A stretch of DNA of 32,431 bases, taken from Endomicrobiia bacterium (GTDB lineage: Bacteria > Elusimicrobiota > Endomicrobiia > DTEH01). The notes under the pieces were generated by a model, which made no database searches, was not told the origin of the DNA, and saw only the letters and a program-made list of their open reading frames with translations. A program made the translations under genes and the position numbers. This document shows, in pieces, positions 8,797 through 17,364 of the stretch. Where the stretch lies: positions 1 through 32,431 of the forward strand of contig JANXCA010000016.1 in assembly GCA_025060535.1 (NCBI GenBank), given 5' to 3'. Position 1 is the first letter of the stretch; each line of letters starts with the position of its first letter.

Positions 8797-10407
8797 TTAA
8801 TAAAAATATACTGCTGTTTCAAATTTTATTAAAGACACAGTATCAGCTCCAATTACTGTTCCAGTTAAGGCATCTTTCCCATTTATATAAGCTCTTCCAG
8901 GGAAAAACCATCCTAATACTAACCTAAATGAAGTTGTATATTTATAATTATATCCTATCTGTAAATTTATCTCTTTGCCTAAATCATTTGTTTGTTCTCT
9001 CTGATTATCTTCATTTATTATTACTACTCCATCTGGACTTAAATGATTATATAAGAAGAAATCAAACCCAGCATACAGCCCTTGAAGTTTTCCACCCTCT
9101 GTAAATTCATATCTCGCACCTAAATTTATAATACTTGCTGGATACAAACATATACTTTTTTCTACATATCTCCCATCATACACTTCTGTTGGATTGTCAC
9201 CAGAAGTAAATCTGTTGTGTTGGTATGGATTGGCTTTGTAAATTTCACCATAACCTTGATGATCATAACCCCTTGCTCTTGTCCACCAGTCATCATTAAG
9301 CCCTATAAAGCCCTCATCTTCAGGTGTAGTTGAATCATCTCCTGAACCGCCGAGAATATTAGTGTAAACTTTTAATAATGTTGGTGTCTCCAAAATAGGA
9401 CTTCCCATAGGTCTTTTGTATTGTGCCATAATATGAAATGCAAATGCCTGTCTTGAAGCCAAATCATAATAGTCCCTATTTACATAATTTAATGTTACAG
9501 GATCAAGAGCTCTGTAAGTTGTTACATATTTTTCTCCAAAAAGATATGCAAACTCTACTCCATAATCCAAACCAAAAGATAATCCTCCATCAACTCTTAA
9601 GCCAATTATATTCCTTAAATCATATTCACTAGGCAATCTACCAGTTGGATTTGTCTCAGTAGGATCATTTATTACTGAATTAAGAAAATATGTTTTTAAT
9701 CTATGTCCGGGAAGTAACGAAGAAGATTTAATCATAACTCCTTGTGCATCAAAGTCCTTATCTTCATATCTTGTCTCCCAGGCTAAGCCACCGTGGGGTG
9801 CATAAAGTGGTGCGGTTGATTCATTTAGTTTTGCTTTAAATAACATTATCTTCCCATATTCAGAAAAAATATCTGCTCTAAAACCATCCATTGTCATACA
9901 CAAAACTAAATCCATCCTTTCAGGATCAGGATATTCTGTCCCAGAAATAAATTGTCTACCAACGGTTACTGAAAATAAATCATAAATTCTATCCCAAACT
10001 ATATATGATTTAGTCACTTTGTATCCAGTATAATTTCTAGGATTTTGTATATTGGGATCTCCTAAAAAACCACCAACTGTCCCGTAATGTTCTGCATTAA
10101 AAGAATTATTATGTGTTGCCCACAGTGTATCTCTTTTTTCTATTTCTATCACCCCAAATACATCTCTCAAAATACTTGCCCTTACACCAAGTTTTGTATC
10201 AGAAAACATAAAATCATTCACATCATCAAAATCAGCAGATCCATCAGCACGAAGTATTGTTTCTGTTTTATCCCAGGCATTATTTGTGCGATGCCACCAC
10301 GCTCTTACTTCACCTATAAACTCAAATGACTTTATGGGAGCAAACATCATATATGGAAAAATCAACAATATAAGAAATATAACACTTATTATTTTTTTTG
10401 TATCCAT
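8797..10407 (-). CDS. Outer-membrane beta-barrel protein, porin-like
   Basis: 536 residues with an N-terminal signal peptide (hydrophobic 7-26). Alternating aromatic strands follow: FEFIGEVRAWWHR, GVRASILRDVFGVIEIEKRD, SVTVGRQFI, GLDYGVEFAYLFGEKYV, LQIGYNYKYTTSFRLVLGWFF. The protein ends in KFETAVYFY, an outer-membrane assembly signal with a terminal aromatic residue. Overall it resembles alginate-export/carbohydrate-porin barrels, though no precise family is claimed. The gene sits between the binding-protein gene and the DUF5060 hydrolase gene, so it is the best candidate for the outer-membrane pore that admits oligosaccharides, filling the place SusC takes in Bacteroidota. A strong AAAGGAGG Shine-Dalgarno is present. 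Transport substrate is inference. Confidence 0.8.
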   Translation of the reverse strand: MDTKKIISVIFLILLIFPYMMFAPIKSFEFIGEVRAWWHRTNNAWDKTETILRADGSADFDDVNDFMFSDTKLGVRASILRDVFGVIEIEKRDTLWATHNNSFNAEHYGTVGGFLGDPNIQNPRNYTGYKVTKSYIVWDRIYDLFSVTVGRQFISGTEYPDPERMDLVLCMTMDGFRADIFSEYGKIMLFKAKLNESTAPLYAPHGGLAWETRYEDKDFDAQGVMIKSSSLLPGHRLKTYFLNSVINDPTETNPTGRLPSEYDLRNIIGLRVDGGLSFGLDYGVEFAYLFGEKYVTTYRALDPVTLNYVNRDYYDLASRQAFAFHIMAQYKRPMGSPILETPTLLKVYTNILGGSGDDSTTPEDEGFIGLNDDWWTRARGYDHQGYGEIYKANPYQHNRFTSGDNPTEVYDGRYVEKSICLYPASIINLGARYEFTEGGKLQGLYAGFDFFLYNHLSPDGVVIINEDNQREQTNDLGKEINLQIGYNYKYTTSFRLVLGWFFPGRAYINGKDALTGTVIGADTVSLIKFETAVYFY

Positions 10408-10433
10408 TTTTTATCATCCTCCTTTTTAATAAT

Positions 10434-13400
10434 TTATTTATATATTTTACATGCTATATCATTATTAAAATCTGGGACAGATACTAATAAAATTTTATTT
10501 GTTGCTGTAATTTTCTTTTTTGAAATTACATTTCCACTCCAAGTATCCCAAAATTCCACATTATATTCTCCATCCTCTACATTTTTAATCTGAATTTTAG
10601 CGTTTTTAACTTGAGGTACTTCAATACCTGAAAGATAATTTTTTACATTGTATCTTGGATTTTTAAGCCACAAAAGCATAAGATCTCCAGAAGAAGACTT
10701 TATACCTAATACTTGACATTTGTTGATTAAATTAGTAAATGTGAGACTTCCAACATTTAACCAGTCATCTCCATCGTTTATTATTTTTATTGTATGTTTT
10801 CCTTTTGAAATAGGTACTGAAAAAGATTTTTGTATTTTAAAATCACTTCTTCCTTTTGGAAACTCTTCTGAAAGCATAAGTTTATCATCTACATAAATTT
10901 TTAAATTAGCACCAATTTTAGCTGACTGTAATATATAAATAGAAAAACTGCCATCTACAGGATAGTCAACTTTAAATATAGGAACTACATACATATCCTT
11001 GTGCCATTTGGGACTTTGAAAATACCGAGACAAAAGTCCTCCTTTAACTAATCCACTTTTATCTATCACCAATGCATCAGAAGTCATAATTGATTTTTCC
11101 CAATCAAGTGGTGGAGAATATACTAAGTCAGTATAGTCACCTTCACCAATTGACTCTGCCTCTAACAACTCAAAGTTTTTTTCATCATAATCTATACCTT
11201 TTAAAAATTTTGCAACAGCAGCATAATGGTAATAAAGATTGTTTACCTTTATATGTCCATCCCACCACCAATACATAGCAGTTCCTGAATTTAAACTCAT
11301 CACAGAAGCCCATAAAGTATCATGTAAAAGGATTCCTTTCTTGTCTTTTGCCTCAACTGAAACATCAGTTATAGCTCCTCCTATTTCTCCAAAAAAATGA
11401 GGTTTTTTATATCTATTTCTTTTCTCTATACCTATACTATATATTCCATTTATTACCTCATCAGTATACATATGGGTTTGAGAATAACTAATTTCAGGTA
11501 ATCTAAATATGGTATCTCCAGCAAATGCTCTTGCAAAAGATGTTGTGATGAGATGGCCTGAATAATCTATCTCTTTAAGATAACTTGCCATTTCTTTATG
11601 CCATTCTCTTACTATATTTTCATCATAGTCAGAAATTAAATCAACTTCATTGAAAAACTCCCAAGACATTATTGCACTACTATATCCCCATCTTGCTACT
11701 ACATATCTTAGTCTTCTTCTGTAGTACTCTTTTGCTGTTTCATCTTTAAAGAAATCAATCGGTTGCTTACAGGGACCTCCATTTATAAAATTATATGCGT
11801 TTTGCTCCCAAGTAATTTCTTTATCAAAAGCACCATGATAGTCCAAACAAAACTGAACATAAATTCCCAACTTCTCACAAAGCTCTATGATTCTATCAAA
11901 CTCAAAACTATCTTTCTGATTATATCTTCCAAGCCCCTGACCTCGCGGCTCAGCCCACTCTATAATTAAACCCCAAGGACAGTTCCAAAGACGAGTCCAG
12001 TTTTGTCCTGTTTCTGCAAGTTTTTTTAAATAATCAGGATATTTCCACTTATCTGAAGCAGTAACCCAACAAACATTTTGACCTAAAGGAAAGTATGTTT
12101 CTCCATTGGTAAATTTAAAATAATTTTTTGTATTTGAAATAGTAACTAAACCTTTACTTCTTGAACTTACACACTCAAAACTTTGTTTTTTGCTTTCTAC
12201 TTTACCAGCTGGATTTTTGAATGAGACAAAATACTCCCAATTTCCAATTTTATTCGGTGAAAAACGTATTTTCCATAATTTCTTTCCCGTCGGTTTCAAA
12301 GTACCTGTTTCTTCTCTGTAGTCCTCATAATAAAAACCAGGCACTTTATATGTTTTACCATCAGGAGAAGTAAAAATTCCTGTTAAAACTACCTCATTGG
12401 GATTATAAGGATTTTCAAAATATGAATCTATCTCTATTGAAAGTTCAAACTTCTCATACTGTCCCACCATGTCAGCATTGGCAGATATTGATTTTATTTT
12501 AGGCATACTATACTTTGAAGGATTAATGACTTCAGGATACTTTGCTGGTTTTATTTCCAATGGAATCACAAGTGGTTCTCCTTCAGTAATTCTTAAATTG
12601 TCTATACTTATTGAACCAGTTAATATCTCTCCTTGAGGAGCAAGAACTTGTAATGCTATTCTTTTAACTTTTTCTTTATGCTTAATATAACTTGAATATG
12701 TCCAGTTAGTCGCCTCACACTTAAAATTTTTAGCATTTAAATCAAATTCAACATCTTTATTTTCACCAGGCAATAACACTTTATCAGGCGATTCATACCA
12801 TATCCATCCTCCACCGGTAGACAAAGCAAGATTCAATTTTATATTTTTTTTAAGAGGGTTAAGTACATCTACATATAACCTATTTACTCTTTCCCAATTA
12901 AAATCACCTTCTATACAGTAGGTTGCTTTATTATTGTCTGTGACTTCTTCAAAAATAAGTTCTAAACTTTTTTTACCATCTGTAGCCCAGTTTTCATTAA
13001 ATTTTACAGAAACAGCCTGTGTCTGCCAACTAGCTATATTCCATTGAGTTTTATCTTCTTCAAATGATTCAAATACTACCTTATCTCCTATTTGTTTAAT
13101 AGTAGGCGATATCTTATCAATCTTAGTCTCACTGTATACCCTTATGTTATCTACATATACAGGACCACTTCCACCTACAAATGTTAAAACTATTCTTCTT
13201 ACATCTTTTAAGTTTTCTATCTTTATTATATTTCTCCAACCACTTCTTTCTGCTTTCCAATTGTTTGCTTTTAAATTAAAAATAACATCTTTGTTCCAAC
13301 CAGAAACAATTCTTTGTTCAGGAGATTCATACCACTCCCACTTCTCTCCAGTACAAACTGCTAATGTCATTAAAAGTGTTTCTTTTGATTTACTATAAAT

Positions 13401-13688
13401 ATCAAACGAAATTTTTTCTACAGTAGAAAAATTAAAAAATTGTTCTATCATAACCTGCGCTTTTTCAGACCAATCAGAATCTTCAAATTCAATCTTTAAT
13501 GACTTCTCTCCTTCTGAAACATAATCTTTCGATAAAGAAACTCCTTTAGTTGCTGTTTTCCAACTTACTACTGACCAATAATTTACTCCTTCAAAATCTT
13601 CTAAGATATACCAATCCTTAGGATACAAAAACTGAAAAAATAAAATACAAAAAAGAATCAATGAAAAATATACTATCTTTTTTTTCAT
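10434..13688 (-). CDS. Secreted multidomain GH5-like hydrolase with duplicated N-terminal CBM-like domains and DUF5060
   Basis: 1084 residues. A signal peptide (about 1-24) is followed by two related beta-sandwich modules (about 27-187 and 204-368). Both carry a W-x-W-Y-E-S-P motif (117-123 and 295-301) and a V-x-N-I-R or I-x-N-L-R ending, so they look like a duplicated carbohydrate-binding domain. Then come a DUF5060-type domain (about 395-508, ending GNWEYFVSF), a TIM-barrel glycosidase (about 520-835) and C-terminal beta modules (about 890-985 and 998-1084). The likely acid/base is E681 in SWEFFNEVDL and the nucleophile E768 in HFFGEIGGA, as in clan GH-A. It is exported and probably attacks a plant or algal mannan side structure. 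Specificity cannot be read from the sequence. No sorting domain is seen at its end. Confidence 0.85.
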   Translation of the reverse strand: MKKKIVYFSLILFCILFFQFLYPKDWYILEDFEGVNYWSVVSWKTATKGVSLSKDYVSEGEKSLKIEFEDSDWSEKAQVMIEQFFNFSTVEKISFDIYSKSKETLLMTLAVCTGEKWEWYESPEQRIVSGWNKDVIFNLKANNWKAERSGWRNIIKIENLKDVRRIVLTFVGGSGPVYVDNIRVYSETKIDKISPTIKQIGDKVVFESFEEDKTQWNIASWQTQAVSVKFNENWATDGKKSLELIFEEVTDNNKATYCIEGDFNWERVNRLYVDVLNPLKKNIKLNLALSTGGGWIWYESPDKVLLPGENKDVEFDLNAKNFKCEATNWTYSSYIKHKEKVKRIALQVLAPQGEILTGSISIDNLRITEGEPLVIPLEIKPAKYPEVINPSKYSMPKIKSISANADMVGQYEKFELSIEIDSYFENPYNPNEVVLTGIFTSPDGKTYKVPGFYYEDYREETGTLKPTGKKLWKIRFSPNKIGNWEYFVSFKNPAGKVESKKQSFECVSSRSKGLVTISNTKNYFKFTNGETYFPLGQNVCWVTASDKWKYPDYLKKLAETGQNWTRLWNCPWGLIIEWAEPRGQGLGRYNQKDSFEFDRIIELCEKLGIYVQFCLDYHGAFDKEITWEQNAYNFINGGPCKQPIDFFKDETAKEYYRRRLRYVVARWGYSSAIMSWEFFNEVDLISDYDENIVREWHKEMASYLKEIDYSGHLITTSFARAFAGDTIFRLPEISYSQTHMYTDEVINGIYSIGIEKRNRYKKPHFFGEIGGAITDVSVEAKDKKGILLHDTLWASVMSLNSGTAMYWWWDGHIKVNNLYYHYAAVAKFLKGIDYDEKNFELLEAESIGEGDYTDLVYSPPLDWEKSIMTSDALVIDKSGLVKGGLLSRYFQSPKWHKDMYVVPIFKVDYPVDGSFSIYILQSAKIGANLKIYVDDKLMLSEEFPKGRSDFKIQKSFSVPISKGKHTIKIINDGDDWLNVGSLTFTNLINKCQVLGIKSSSGDLMLLWLKNPRYNVKNYLSGIEVPQVKNAKIQIKNVEDGEYNVEFWDTWSGNVISKKKITATNKILLVSVPDFNNDIACKIYK

Positions 13689-13699
13689 ACTTCCTCCTT

Positions 13700-15673
13700 T
13701 TATTTTATTATCATAATTTTATTTAATTTACTATCTTTTACTTTATAATCATTTATAACATCTATTTTGTAAATATATAAGCCACTATCTACTTCCTTAC
13801 CGTTTTCATCTTTTAAATCCCACACAAACTCTTGATATGGAGAGGAAATTTTCATCCAATTCTCCGTTAAAGATTTCACTAATTTCATATTTATATCATA
13901 AATTGTGACTTTAACTTTACAAGGTACCTGTATGTTTACAAAGAATTTTATTTTTACTTTTTTATCTTCATAAAACTTAACAGGATTTTTTTCTAAGGGA
14001 ATAAGTTCTAATAACTTACCTTCTAACTCAATTTTCTGTTTTTGTTGTTGAGAAATCTGTTTTGGTAGAATTTTAAACGCAAAATCACTTTTAGATATAG
14101 GAGGAATAAAAACAGATAAAAATCCAGAAACTGAAGTTGATTCATTGATATAAAAATATTCTCCACTCCAGGTATCATAAAACTTTGCTTCATATAAACC
14201 ATCCAGCAATCCAGAAACAGTAAGCACTCTTTCTTCTTTGTTCTGTGTATTTCTTATCCATCCAAAAGCATAACTATCAGTCCTCATTGCAAACACTTCA
14301 CCAGAAGGAGATAGAGAGGCACTTGCAGGATAAAAATTATTATCTACAAAATTAATATCTTTTACAAACTCATAAAAAATTTTCATCCTCAAAAGCATCT
14401 CATCTGTCATATCTCCCCAACTACCTCCATCATTCCAATCCAAAGGAGTAATCGCAGCACCAGCTGCTAATGCAGCCCATATAGCATTATGAAGATGATA
14501 TGGTTGCAAATTTTGATTGTCAGTACCAAACTCACCAACAAAATTAGGTTTTAAAAAACCAGCCCACATTTGTCTTGTATAGCTAATAATGGTATCTGCA
14601 ACAGAATTATAACTATTTTTATCTTTATAAGTATGTATTTCAGCTAAATCAAATATATTATATCCATTACTCCAAAATTGATCACCAGATTTAGATCCAC
14701 AAGTAGGCCTACCATAAGGATCGTTTTGTTTAAAAAACTGATGCACTCTCCTACACCAATCTTCAGCAGCAGAAGGATTCATTACATATCCAGTTGTACC
14801 ATTTATTTCTACTATTATATTCCAAACAGCTAAAGCTCTGCTGTAGCCCCATCTTGCTATGATATATCTATAAAGTTTTTTCTGATATTCCCACACAGTA
14901 GAAGTATTAGAAAAAAAACCTTCAGGAGTTGTAATTTGACTGTAAGCATTTATATTCCAGTTCCCTCCAGACCACGGTTGACCAGGAATTCTTAAAGCAT
15001 CATGAGGCCATAATGCTAAAATTATATATATGTCGTTTTTTTCTGCCTCCTGAATGTAATTTTCTATAGTGTAACAGATCTGTTGATCATATACACCTAT
15101 TCCTTTTGAAGTATTTTCAATCATCCCTACCCAAGGAGGCCCAATCCATATTACTATCATATTCATCCCATATTGTTTCATCACATCAAAAGGAGTAGCT
15201 AAAGAATTCCAAGCCCTACAATGGCCAATTCCATAAAAAGGTGTTCCATTATCATACATCAAGTACCTTTTATTAGGTGCTATTTTTATCCAACCATGAT
15301 ATTGGGATTCTATACACTCAAAATTATATTCTTCTGACTGGGTCTGTCCTGTTTTGTCTTTTAAAATCACATTATATCTCCATACACCAACTTCATTAGG
15401 AGTAAATCTTATTTTCCATTTGCTACCATCATAAAACCCAAAAATCTTCCATTCTTTATTAGAAGGAGATATAAATACTCCAGAAAGATCCACTTGCTCA
15501 GGATCATAAGGATTAATATAGTCAGCAGCAAGTTCTACTTTTACTTCAAATTTTTCATATTTTCCAACTTTGTTTTTTTCAGATAAAACAGAATAAATTA
15601 CAGGCGCACTAAAAGTAGTATTTTCAGCAAAAACAAAAAACAAAAATACAAAAAAATAACCATAATTTCTCAT
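13700..15673 (-). CDS. Secreted DUF5060/GH5-like hydrolase with FlgD-like C-terminal domain
   Basis: 657 residues. Signal peptide (1-22), DUF5060 domain (about 24-122, with NPYDPEQVDLSGVF and NEVGVWRYNV), TIM-barrel domain (about 130-445), a short beta module (about 460-538 with YDTWSGEYF), a linker, and a FlgD-like immunoglobulin domain (about 565-657). The last domain ends DSGLYIYKIDVIN...IMIIK, the pattern of T9SS-like sorting domains. The predicted nucleophile is E381 in NFVGEFGTD. The acid/base is probably E289, but it lies in WNIIVEING, so the usual Asn before it is Val. The start shares ATGA with the stop of the TMTC-like gene (4-nt overlap), implying translational coupling. Exact substrate unknown; context suggests mannan-derived oligosaccharides. 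Confidence 0.84.
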   Translation of the reverse strand: MRNYGYFFVFLFFVFAENTTFSAPVIYSVLSEKNKVGKYEKFEVKVELAADYINPYDPEQVDLSGVFISPSNKEWKIFGFYDGSKWKIRFTPNEVGVWRYNVILKDKTGQTQSEEYNFECIESQYHGWIKIAPNKRYLMYDNGTPFYGIGHCRAWNSLATPFDVMKQYGMNMIVIWIGPPWVGMIENTSKGIGVYDQQICYTIENYIQEAEKNDIYIILALWPHDALRIPGQPWSGGNWNINAYSQITTPEGFFSNTSTVWEYQKKLYRYIIARWGYSRALAVWNIIVEINGTTGYVMNPSAAEDWCRRVHQFFKQNDPYGRPTCGSKSGDQFWSNGYNIFDLAEIHTYKDKNSYNSVADTIISYTRQMWAGFLKPNFVGEFGTDNQNLQPYHLHNAIWAALAAGAAITPLDWNDGGSWGDMTDEMLLRMKIFYEFVKDINFVDNNFYPASASLSPSGEVFAMRTDSYAFGWIRNTQNKEERVLTVSGLLDGLYEAKFYDTWSGEYFYINESTSVSGFLSVFIPPISKSDFAFKILPKQISQQQKQKIELEGKLLELIPLEKNPVKFYEDKKVKIKFFVNIQVPCKVKVTIYDINMKLVKSLTENWMKISSPYQEFVWDLKDENGKEVDSGLYIYKIDVINDYKVKDSKLNKIMIIK

Positions 15674-17364
15674 TTTCTATTTTTATTTAAAAAACTTTTT
15701 GCTATCTCTATATTTTTATAAACTTGGTTTTTAAAATTTTCATCCAAAGAAAAATTTATTGCTTTTTCATAATTTACTATTGCTTCATCAAAATTATTTT
15801 TTAAAGCATAGGCAACTCCTAAATTATTATAGTATTCAGCAATATATGGATTTAATTCTATAGCTTTTTTATAATATTTTATAGCTAAATCTATATCACC
15901 AATTTGTCTGTAAAGTATTCCCAAGTTAAAGTATGCTTGAGAATAAAAAGGATCTAAATTTATGGATTTATTATAATGATAAAAAGCGTCGTTGAAGCTT
16001 TTCTTTTTTAAATATACATTGCCAATATTACTATGAACCCTAGCATACATTTGTTTTGTATCATTGTAAATCCAGGAAAGATTAGGAACTAATGTAAGAG
16101 CTTTTTTGTAATGTTTTAGAGCATTATCCAGATCTCCTTTTTTTTCATACTCCATACCTAAATTATTATGAGCCCTGAAATTATTTGGACATTGATTAAC
16201 TGTTTTATACCACAATGTAAACTCATCCTTCCAATCTTTATTTCTTTGGTATGTTAATAAAAAATAAGGCAGACTTATTAGTAGAAATGCCATATAGCAA
16301 ACCTTCTTATTTAAATAATAAATTTTTTTAAAAATCTCACCAAGTATTAAGCATATCCCAAAAGACGCTAAATACAAGAATCTCTCAGCTAAAAGGACCT
16401 CTATTGGTATAATGTTAGAAACTGGTATAAGGGTTATAAAAATAAAAAAAACACCAAATGAAATAACAGGATATCTTTTTGCCAAAAAAATACCTATAAT
16501 AATTAAAAAAATTACAAAAAATAAAGACAACAAAACCTTATATTCCCACAAACTAAAAGATAATTCTACAACATAATCAGCACATAGGTTAACCGGAAAA
16601 ATAAGTAATCTAAAATATTCAACAAATACTTTTGTCATAGTAAGAAATGTGTAATACTCACTACCCCCCCACCAACTACACATAGCTATACTTCCTAACA
16701 CTGATTTTCTTATAAAAATATAGATAATACTAATTAAAATATAAAATATGTAATTTTTAAAAAATATCCTTTTTTTAAAAATTAAATCATAAATTATTAA
16801 CACAACTACAATTGTAATTGTTGATTCCTTAGAAAACAATGAAAGTGTGAACGAAATTAAGGACATTACATAAAAGGAAATCTTTTTTTTATCTAAATAA
16901 ACAATATAAAATAAAAATGCCAATAACCCAAACATACATGCAATAACATCTGCTCTTCCTTTTATCCAACTTACTGCCTCTGTATGTACAGGATGCAAAG
17001 CAAATATAGAAGCACTAATAAATGAGATTATTTTTTTCTCAAAAAACTTTTCACTTAATAAATAAACAACTATAACTGTTAAAGAATGAAAAATTAAATT
17101 TGAAAGATGATATCCAAAACTTGAAAGTTTCCATAAAAAATAATCAATAGAATAACTAAATGTTGTTAAGGGTCTATATATTTTAGGTTTTTGTCTTGTA
17201 TCTTCAGAAACAGTATCTTTTAAATAGAAAAATTTAAAAAAATTTAAAGGTGTCCTTATCCATTTATTATTAACTATAATAGAAATATCATCCCAAACAA
17301 AAGAATTTTTAAGTGTATTTGAATAAACAAGAAAAGATATAGTAATTAATATAAAAAATTTCAT
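15670..17364 (-). CDS. TMTC-like polytopic glycosyltransferase with C-terminal TPRs
   Basis: 564 residues with about ten N-terminal membrane helices (1-375), then roughly five TPR units (about 393-555, for example AYFNLGILYRQIGDIDLAIKYYKKAIELNP). The membrane part carries landmarks of the TMTC/GT105-like group: a first lumenal/periplasmic loop with FVWDD (D25, D26), YRPLTTFSYSIDY, the HPVHTEAVSWIKGRADV block (124-140) and AERFLY (326-331). Eukaryotic TMTCs are polyprenol-phosphate-mannose dependent protein O-mannosyltransferases, while bacterial relatives are mostly uncharacterised. The gene lies inside the hydrolase operon, with its ATG directly abutting the mannanase stop and a 4-nt overlap with the next hydrolase. 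It may glycosylate the exported enzymes or lipoproteins, which is inference. A G7 homopolymer lies within the gene. Confidence 0.82.
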   Translation of the reverse strand: MKFFILITISFLVYSNTLKNSFVWDDISIIVNNKWIRTPLNFFKFFYLKDTVSEDTRQKPKIYRPLTTFSYSIDYFLWKLSSFGYHLSNLIFHSLTVIVVYLLSEKFFEKKIISFISASIFALHPVHTEAVSWIKGRADVIACMFGLLAFLFYIVYLDKKKISFYVMSLISFTLSLFSKESTITIVVVLIIYDLIFKKRIFFKNYIFYILISIIYIFIRKSVLGSIAMCSWWGGSEYYTFLTMTKVFVEYFRLLIFPVNLCADYVVELSFSLWEYKVLLSLFFVIFLIIIGIFLAKRYPVISFGVFFIFITLIPVSNIIPIEVLLAERFLYLASFGICLILGEIFKKIYYLNKKVCYMAFLLISLPYFLLTYQRNKDWKDEFTLWYKTVNQCPNNFRAHNNLGMEYEKKGDLDNALKHYKKALTLVPNLSWIYNDTKQMYARVHSNIGNVYLKKKSFNDAFYHYNKSINLDPFYSQAYFNLGILYRQIGDIDLAIKYYKKAIELNPYIAEYYNNLGVAYALKNNFDEAIVNYEKAINFSLDENFKNQVYKNIEIAKSFLNKNRK

